From assembly GCA_015056365.1 (NCBI GenBank), contig SVGM01000011.1, positions 18,887 to 82,886 of the forward strand: 64,000 nucleotides of DNA, read 5' to 3'. Origin of the DNA: Clostridiales bacterium (GTDB lineage: Bacteria; Bacillota; Clostridia; Christensenellales; Aristaeellaceae). The notes under the pieces were generated by a model, which ran no database searches, was not told where the DNA came from, and saw nothing but the letters and a program-made list of their open reading frames with translations. This document shows positions 59,649 through 64,000 of this stretch, piece after piece. How positions within the stretch are numbered: position 1 is the first letter of the stretch; the number at the start of each line of letters is the position of its first letter. The position numbers were made by a program, and so were the translations under genes.

Positions 59649-60668
59649 ATGAAAGCTACGATTAAAGATGTGGCCAGGGCGGCTGGTGTTTCGCCGTCCA
59701 CGGTAAGTCGTGCGTTGAGGGATAATCCCCGCATCAGTGAAGAAATGCGGATGCGGGTGAAGCAGATCGCGCAGGAGATGGATTTTCATCCCAATCAAAT
59801 GGCTCGCAGCCTGGTCAGCCGGAAGAGCCGCATCATCGGCGTGGTGTTTCCTGGCGAAAATGGCGAGAGCCTGAACCACTCCTTCTATCCCTCCGTTTTG
59901 CAGGGATTGGGTCACGTGGCCGGCGCGCGCCATTATCATATGCTGCTGGGCACCGGCGCGGAGGGGGCATCTGTGCAGGAGGCCGTCCGTCAGCTGACGG
60001 ATAGCGGTTATGCGGAAGGGCTTATCCTGCTGGCCGCCGAGGACGTGCCTGCCGCCGACAGCGCCGGGCTGCCTGTGGTCACGCTGGGTCATCCCGCCAA
60101 TACTGAAAACGGTTATTATGTGGATAACGACAACGTGGCTGCCGGCAAAACGGTTACCCGGTATCTACTGGACCGGGGCCACCGCCGCATCGCGCTGCTG
60201 GGCTATGATAAGCAGTTCATGGTCACCGTGGACCGCCGCAAGGGCTACCGGCAGGCGCTGGAGGAAGCCGGCATTCCTTTCCGTGAGGAAGACGTGGTAC
60301 CCAGCCGGTTTTTGTACAATACTACCGATGAAGAACAATTGCTGAGCCTGTTCCAGCAGGAGGATCATCCCACGGCAGTTGTCTGTCTGGATGACGCGCA
60401 GGCCATTGCACTCAGCAACAGCCTCAATGCCATGGGTCTGAACGTTCCCAGGGACGTGAGTCTGATCAGCTTTAACGATACCCCTGCGGGCCGGTATCAT
60501 AACCCGCCCCTGACCTCCGTCAACGTTAATCCCTATCAGCTGGGTGTGCAGGCCATGGAGCTGGTGCTCCAGCTGGTGAAAAAGCCCGATGCAGAGTCTT
60601 CCGCCGTTTTCGTGCCCTTTACGCTGATGGAACGGGAAAGCGTACGCGATCTGACCAAGGACGAATGA
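59649..60668 (+). CDS. LacI-family transcriptional regulator
   Basis: A 339-residue regulator: N-terminal HTH (IKDVARAAGVSPSTVSRALRDNPRISEEMRMRV, ~4-36) with the hinge helix FHPNQMARSLVSRKS (~47-61), and a periplasmic-binding-like effector domain (~62-330; VVTLGHPANTENGYYVDNDN, RGHRRIALLGYD). The gene overlaps the GH13 reading by 4 nt at 60665, although the GH13 gene's own start is at 60704. The partner enzyme suggests a maltose/maltodextrin-type inducer, an inference. ATG with GGTTAGGAG upstream. Confidence 0.92.
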   Translation: MKATIKDVARAAGVSPSTVSRALRDNPRISEEMRMRVKQIAQEMDFHPNQMARSLVSRKSRIIGVVFPGENGESLNHSFYPSVLQGLGHVAGARHYHMLLGTGAEGASVQEAVRQLTDSGYAEGLILLAAEDVPAADSAGLPVVTLGHPANTENGYYVDNDNVAAGKTVTRYLLDRGHRRIALLGYDKQFMVTVDRRKGYRQALEEAGIPFREEDVVPSRFLYNTTDEEQLLSLFQQEDHPTAVVCLDDAQAIALSNSLNAMGLNVPRDVSLISFNDTPAGRYHNPPLTSVNVNPYQLGVQAMELVLQLVKKPDAESSAVFVPFTLMERESVRDLTKDE

Positions 60669-60703
60669 CCCTGCTCAAATGTAAGTTCAGGAGGACAAAT
60701 CCC

Positions 60704-62449
60704 ATGCGCAATATCCATTTTGACACCGTATATCATATGCCCTGGCTGGAGTACCGCCACGCCCTGCCCGACGGTCGGGTCTGCCTGCGCCTCCAGACCG
60801 GCCGGGACGATTTCAGCAAGGTGACCGCCAAGGTGACCAGCAACTACAACTATCCCGACTACTTTGCCAACGCCATGCTGGTGGAGATGAAGGTGGCGTA
60901 CCGGGACGAGTTTCATGATTGGTACGAGTGCGTTTTCACTCCGGAAGATGTGCGCGTGAAGTACCTGTTCCAGCTGGAAAGCGATGAGCAGGTGTTCAAG
61001 CTGGACGCTGCGGGCATTCATTTCGGCGCGGACTACTACGAGGACGTCAGCGAAGCCTTCGCCTTTGCCTATGCCTGGCCTGCCCCCGGTATGCCTGAAT
61101 GGGCAAAGGGCTGCGTGGGCTACCAGATCTTCCCCGACCGCTTCCGCCGGGAGGGCGAGATGGAACCCGGTCTGGAGCCCTGGACCAGCGACCGGGTGCA
61201 GAACGAGTTCCGCTACGGCGGCAATCTGCGGGGTATGATCAAGGCCGTGCCCTATCTGAAGGAACTGGGCGTTGAGATGGTTTATTCCACCCCCATGTTC
61301 CTCAGCGATTCCTCCCACCGCTACAACACCTTCGATTATTTCCAGATCGACCCCCTGCTGGGCACCGAGGACGACCTTCGGGAGCTGTGCGACGAACTGC
61401 ACAAAAACGGCATGAAGCTGATCATGGACGGCGTGTTCAACCACAGCGGCATCGAGTTTGCCCCCTTCAAGGACGCCAAGGAGAAGGGCAAGGGCTCCAA
61501 GTACTACAACTGGTTCTTCTTCGATAACACCGAGGAATGCGGCTACCAGACCTTCGGCCACTGGCCCTACATGCCCAAGCTGAACCTGCGCAACCCGGAC
61601 TGCGCCGAGTATTTCCTTAATGTGGGCCGCTACTGGATCGAGAAATGCCACATCGACGGCTGGCGTTTGGACGTAAGCCCCGAAGTGTGGCCGGATTTCT
61701 GGCGGCAGTACCGCAAGATGATTAAAACCGCCAACCCAGAAGCCATCATGATTGCCGAATGCTGGGACGACAGCCGTGAATGGCTCACCCAAGGCGACAT
61801 GTTCGACGCCACCATGCACTATGTGCTCTCCCGCAACATCTGGAACCGCTTCTGCCACCACAAGATCAGCCTCAAGCAGTTCGATGCCTGCCTCAACCGC
61901 TCCCTGATGCTCTATCCTGAGCGCATCAATCAGGTGCTGTGGACCTTCCTGGGCAGCCACGACACCGCCCGCCTGCGCACCCGTGCCGGCGGTGACCTGC
62001 GTATGCTGCATGCCGCCTCCTTCTTCCAGTTTACCGTTCCCGGCGCGCCCATCATCTACTATGGCGACGAGCTGGGCATGCAGGGCGGCGACGATCCCTT
62101 CTGCCGCTTCCCCATGGAGTGGCACAATGTGGAAGGAAACGAGACCCACGCCCATTACCGGAAGCTGGCGCACCTGCGCGCGGAAAACAGCGCCCTCAGG
62201 GTGGGTTCCTTCCGCACCCACAGTGTGAGCGAAAACGGCCTCTACGCCTACCTGCGCCAGAGCGACGACCAGCTGGCCCTGTGCCTGATCAATACCGCCC
62301 TGGAGCCGGTCAGCGGCATGATCCAGCTGCCGGAAGCCATGGCAGACCGCGCCGAAGTGACCGACCTGTACAGCGGCGAAAATCTGCCGGTCAGCGACGG
62401 CATGGTGAAGGTCAAGCTGGAAGTGGGTCAGGGTATGATTTTGATCTGA
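60704..62449 (+). CDS. GH13 alpha-glucan hydrolase (cyclomaltodextrinase/neopullulanase type)
   Basis: A 581-residue intracellular GH13 enzyme with an N-terminal CBM34-like domain (~1-115), the (beta/alpha)8 barrel and a C-terminal beta domain. Conserved regions: DGVFNHSG (region I, ~244-251), GWRLDVSPEVW (II, nucleophile Asp ~322), IAECWDD (III, acid Glu ~350), LGSHDTAR (IV, Asp ~418). The N-domain places it in the neopullulanase/cyclodextrinase group that degrades maltodextrins and cyclodextrins in the cytoplasm. Start at the ATG after TCAGGAGG; the upstream in-frame extension lacks one. No signal peptide. No maltodextrin transporter is nearby. Confidence 0.92.
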   Translation: MRNIHFDTVYHMPWLEYRHALPDGRVCLRLQTGRDDFSKVTAKVTSNYNYPDYFANAMLVEMKVAYRDEFHDWYECVFTPEDVRVKYLFQLESDEQVFKLDAAGIHFGADYYEDVSEAFAFAYAWPAPGMPEWAKGCVGYQIFPDRFRREGEMEPGLEPWTSDRVQNEFRYGGNLRGMIKAVPYLKELGVEMVYSTPMFLSDSSHRYNTFDYFQIDPLLGTEDDLRELCDELHKNGMKLIMDGVFNHSGIEFAPFKDAKEKGKGSKYYNWFFFDNTEECGYQTFGHWPYMPKLNLRNPDCAEYFLNVGRYWIEKCHIDGWRLDVSPEVWPDFWRQYRKMIKTANPEAIMIAECWDDSREWLTQGDMFDATMHYVLSRNIWNRFCHHKISLKQFDACLNRSLMLYPERINQVLWTFLGSHDTARLRTRAGGDLRMLHAASFFQFTVPGAPIIYYGDELGMQGGDDPFCRFPMEWHNVEGNETHAHYRKLAHLRAENSALRVGSFRTHSVSENGLYAYLRQSDDQLALCLINTALEPVSGMIQLPEAMADRAEVTDLYSGENLPVSDGMVKVKLEVGQGMILI

Positions 62450-62500
62450 CCCATACCATCGACAAGCATTCGCCTATCGGCGGCATTCGTATAACAGCAA

Positions 62501-62540
62501 GATGTCGTGTATCGGAAAAAATACACGACATCTTTGCTTT
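62501..62540 (+). terminator. Terminator of the lacI-GH13 unit
   Basis: GATGTCGTGTAT/ATACACGACATC, a perfect 12-bp stem followed by TTTGCTTT. Confidence 0.85.
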
Positions 62541-62565
62541 CATATGCTGGCCATTCGATAACGAA

Positions 62566-63474
62566 TTAATAGCTCAATCGACTGCAGGAGAGGCGTAGCG
62601 CATCATAAACGGATGTCTGCATCTCTTGCGCCTGTTTCTTCACAATCTGCCTGTACATCTCTCTGGAACCGTCATAGGCCGTAAGCTCCAGATGATGATA
62701 GAGCACGCCTCTTGAGGAACTGACAATGGCGCCAAGGCCGTCGTCGTTGAAGCAATCAACGATATCCTTTGCGCTGCCGCCCTGTGCGCCAAAGCCGGGG
62801 ACAAGGAAAAAGTTGTTTTTCATGATTTCTCGAAGCTGTTTTGCTTCTTGCGGGAATGTGGCACCCACCACTGCGCCGATGGAGGCGTATCCGGCTTGTC
62901 CCGTACAATGCCGCCCGGCGGTATGTACGTAGTTTGCCAACCAGTCGCGGATTCTTTCACCATGGATATTGGTGGCTTCGGAAATTTCAACCGAACTGGG
63001 ATTGGAGGTTTTCACAAGCACAAACAGGCCTTTTCCGTCCCGTAGGGCCACATCGACAAAGGGCTGAATGCTGTCCGTACCCAGAAAGGGAGAGACGGTC
63101 AGAAAATCCGCATTGATGGGCCCGGCCTTTGCCAGATGGGCGTAAGCGTAGGCTCTGGCAGTATTCCCAATGTCATTTCGCTTGCTGTCATCCACGACAA
63201 GCAACCCCTTGTTATGGGCATAACGGACAACCTCTTGGTGAACACGCACACCTTCTGCGCCAAAGACTTCAAAAAAGCCCATCTGTGGCTTTATGGCAGG
63301 AACGATATCCGCTACGGCGTCGATCACATCCCTCGCCCACTGCAGGATGGCATTGGGAGAGGAAAGCCCTTCAGATTGGTAGCATTCAGGGATTTTGCTC
63401 CATTCAGGGTCAATGCCCACAATGCAGGGATTCTGCTTCGCTTTGATTTGTGCGATGAGCTTATCGATCACCAT
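62566..63474 (-). CDS. pyrF: Orotidine 5'-phosphate decarboxylase
   Basis: A ~302-residue OMP decarboxylase of the longer type 2 (PyrF-2) family, making UMP. Catalytic segment VVDDSKRNDIGNTARAYA (~95-112, the DxKxxD-like catalytic Lys/Asp), IVGIDPEWSKIPECY near the start, and FFLVPGFGAQGG (~222) for phosphate binding. The start may be ATG 63474 (9 nt from GGAG) or 63480; both overlap the end of pyrE. The gene and pyrE are AT-richer than the rest of the window. Operon order pyrE-pyrF on the minus strand. Confidence 0.95.
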   Translation of the reverse strand: MVIDKLIAQIKAKQNPCIVGIDPEWSKIPECYQSEGLSSPNAILQWARDVIDAVADIVPAIKPQMGFFEVFGAEGVRVHQEVVRYAHNKGLLVVDDSKRNDIGNTARAYAYAHLAKAGPINADFLTVSPFLGTDSIQPFVDVALRDGKGLFVLVKTSNPSSVEISEATNIHGERIRDWLANYVHTAGRHCTGQAGYASIGAVVGATFPQEAKQLREIMKNNFFLVPGFGAQGGSAKDIVDCFNDDGLGAIVSSSRGVLYHHLELTAYDGSREMYRQIVKKQAQEMQTSVYDALRLSCSRLSY

Positions 63475-64000
63475 TTTCATCCGCTCCGTATACTTCTCGA
63501 TATCGTTTGACCGCGTCCAAATAGTCCGCGCCGCCTATGATTCCCTTTTCCATTGCCCGGATAATGTCATCCAGCGTTGCGATTGCATGGATTTTTACGC
63601 CGAAAGCTTTCTCGATCTGGGAGCGTGCGGACAGACCGGAGCCGTTGCTGCGTTCCATTCTGTCCACAGATACAATGACATGGGAGACTCGCTGGCCGGC
63701 CTCGCTTTCCAAATGCTGCAGACTGGTTCTCAGGGTGTTGCCCGAAGTCAGGGTATCTTTGATCAATGTGACCCGATCGTTTGCATCCAGTTGTTTCCCC
63801 ACAGTGCCGTCAATGTTGTAATGGATATCGATGCCGTATCTGTTGAACAGAACCATGCTTGTGGAAAGCATGATGGGAATCTCCTGATGGGTATTTCCAA
63901 CAAGCAGATTCGTCTCCACGTTGTTTTCGCGGATGCACTCTGCGTAGAATTCGCCCAGCTTGGAGAGCTGACTTGCGGATTTGTAGTTTCCCGTATTGAT
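63461..64000 (-). CDS. pyrE: Orotate phosphoribosyltransferase, N-terminus beyond the window
   Basis: The C-terminal 179 residues of OPRTase; the frame is open to the window edge, so the start lies past 64000. The frame begins GNYKSASQLSKLGEFYAECI and has NLLVGNTHQEIPIMLSTSMVLFNRYGI, then the PRPP-binding motif TLIKDTLTSGNTLRTSL (positions ~63734-63784). It makes OMP for PyrF, which overlaps its 3' end. Insertions relative to short PyrE match the Clostridia type. An internal GTG at 63919 is not the true start. Confidence 0.94.
   Translation of the reverse strand: MNTGNYKSASQLSKLGEFYAECIRENNVETNLLVGNTHQEIPIMLSTSMVLFNRYGIDIHYNIDGTVGKQLDANDRVTLIKDTLTSGNTLRTSLQHLESEAGQRVSHVIVSVDRMERSNGSGLSARSQIEKAFGVKIHAIATLDDIIRAMEKGIIGGADYLDAVKRYREVYGADENGDR

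Overview
The window is a GC-rich (roughly 58-60%) stretch of a Bacillota chromosome, most likely from a Clostridia-type anaerobe. The evidence is the ylxM-ffh-rpsP-khpA-rimM order, RNase Y, RecD2, a DUF4364-like gene, an HPr-like protein without the active-site His, a T-box on pheST, a CtsR-type box on clpB, canonical TTGACA/TATAAT promoters with 17-bp spacing, and strong AGGAGG ribosome sites. I see no phage, insertion sequence, CRISPR array, tRNA or rRNA. The genus cannot be fixed from the sequence.

Layout. 1-766: GC-rich non-coding DNA with a 147-bp tandem repeat. 767-3695 (minus): SRP/ribosome maturation operon. 3919-9824 (plus): FAD oxidoreductase, recJ, a paired SMR-type transporter and trpS. 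10404-14039 (minus): nucleoside-type ABC transporter without an adjacent lipoprotein. 14250-18899 (plus): a small membrane protein, then a ChvE-MmsA-MmsB monosaccharide ABC transporter. 19327-22928 (minus): P-type cation ATPase plus a DMT exporter behind a yybP-ykoY (Mn2+) riboswitch. 23402-29600 (plus): HAD phosphatase, L,D-transpeptidase, anchored propeller-like protein, CvpA, WalJ, a small unknown and RlmH. 29732-31323: P-loop protein and an AT-richer methyltransferase. 31457-34045 (minus): clpB behind a CtsR-type box. 34361-36373 (plus): CofE-like ligase followed by a nitroreductase. 36504-40870 (minus): flavin reductase, GyrI-like protein, RecD2 and an acyltransferase. 41029-46061 (plus): PadR/DUF4097 pair, HPr-like protein, DUF4364-like protein, TilS and Hpt. 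46278-46545: a probable structured RNA, then rny. 48239-49000: three 253-bp tandem hairpin-rich repeats. 49005-52621 (minus): pheST with a T-box. 53001-58466: Sel1 protein and a divergent sugar-modification cluster. 58667-62449: zinc-ribbon membrane protein, then a LacI regulator and a GH13 enzyme. 62566-64000 (minus): pyrF and the 3' part of pyrE.

Most genes are housekeeping (translation, protein export, DNA repair, tRNA modification, pyrimidine synthesis) mixed with transport and envelope functions. The parts most worth a second look are: the promoter-structure-terminator unit at 46243-46545, which looks like a stand-alone RNA or an attenuating rny leader; the CofE-like/nitroreductase pair, which mirrors the two halves of mycobacterial FbiB in an organism with no other F420 gene in view; the divergent cluster of WbpI/WecB-like epimerase, glycosyltransferase, N-acetyl-sugar amidotransferase and TIM-barrel protein; the riboswitch-controlled ATPase/DMT operon; and a genome-specific family of short palindromic modules and tandem repeats filling intergenic spaces.
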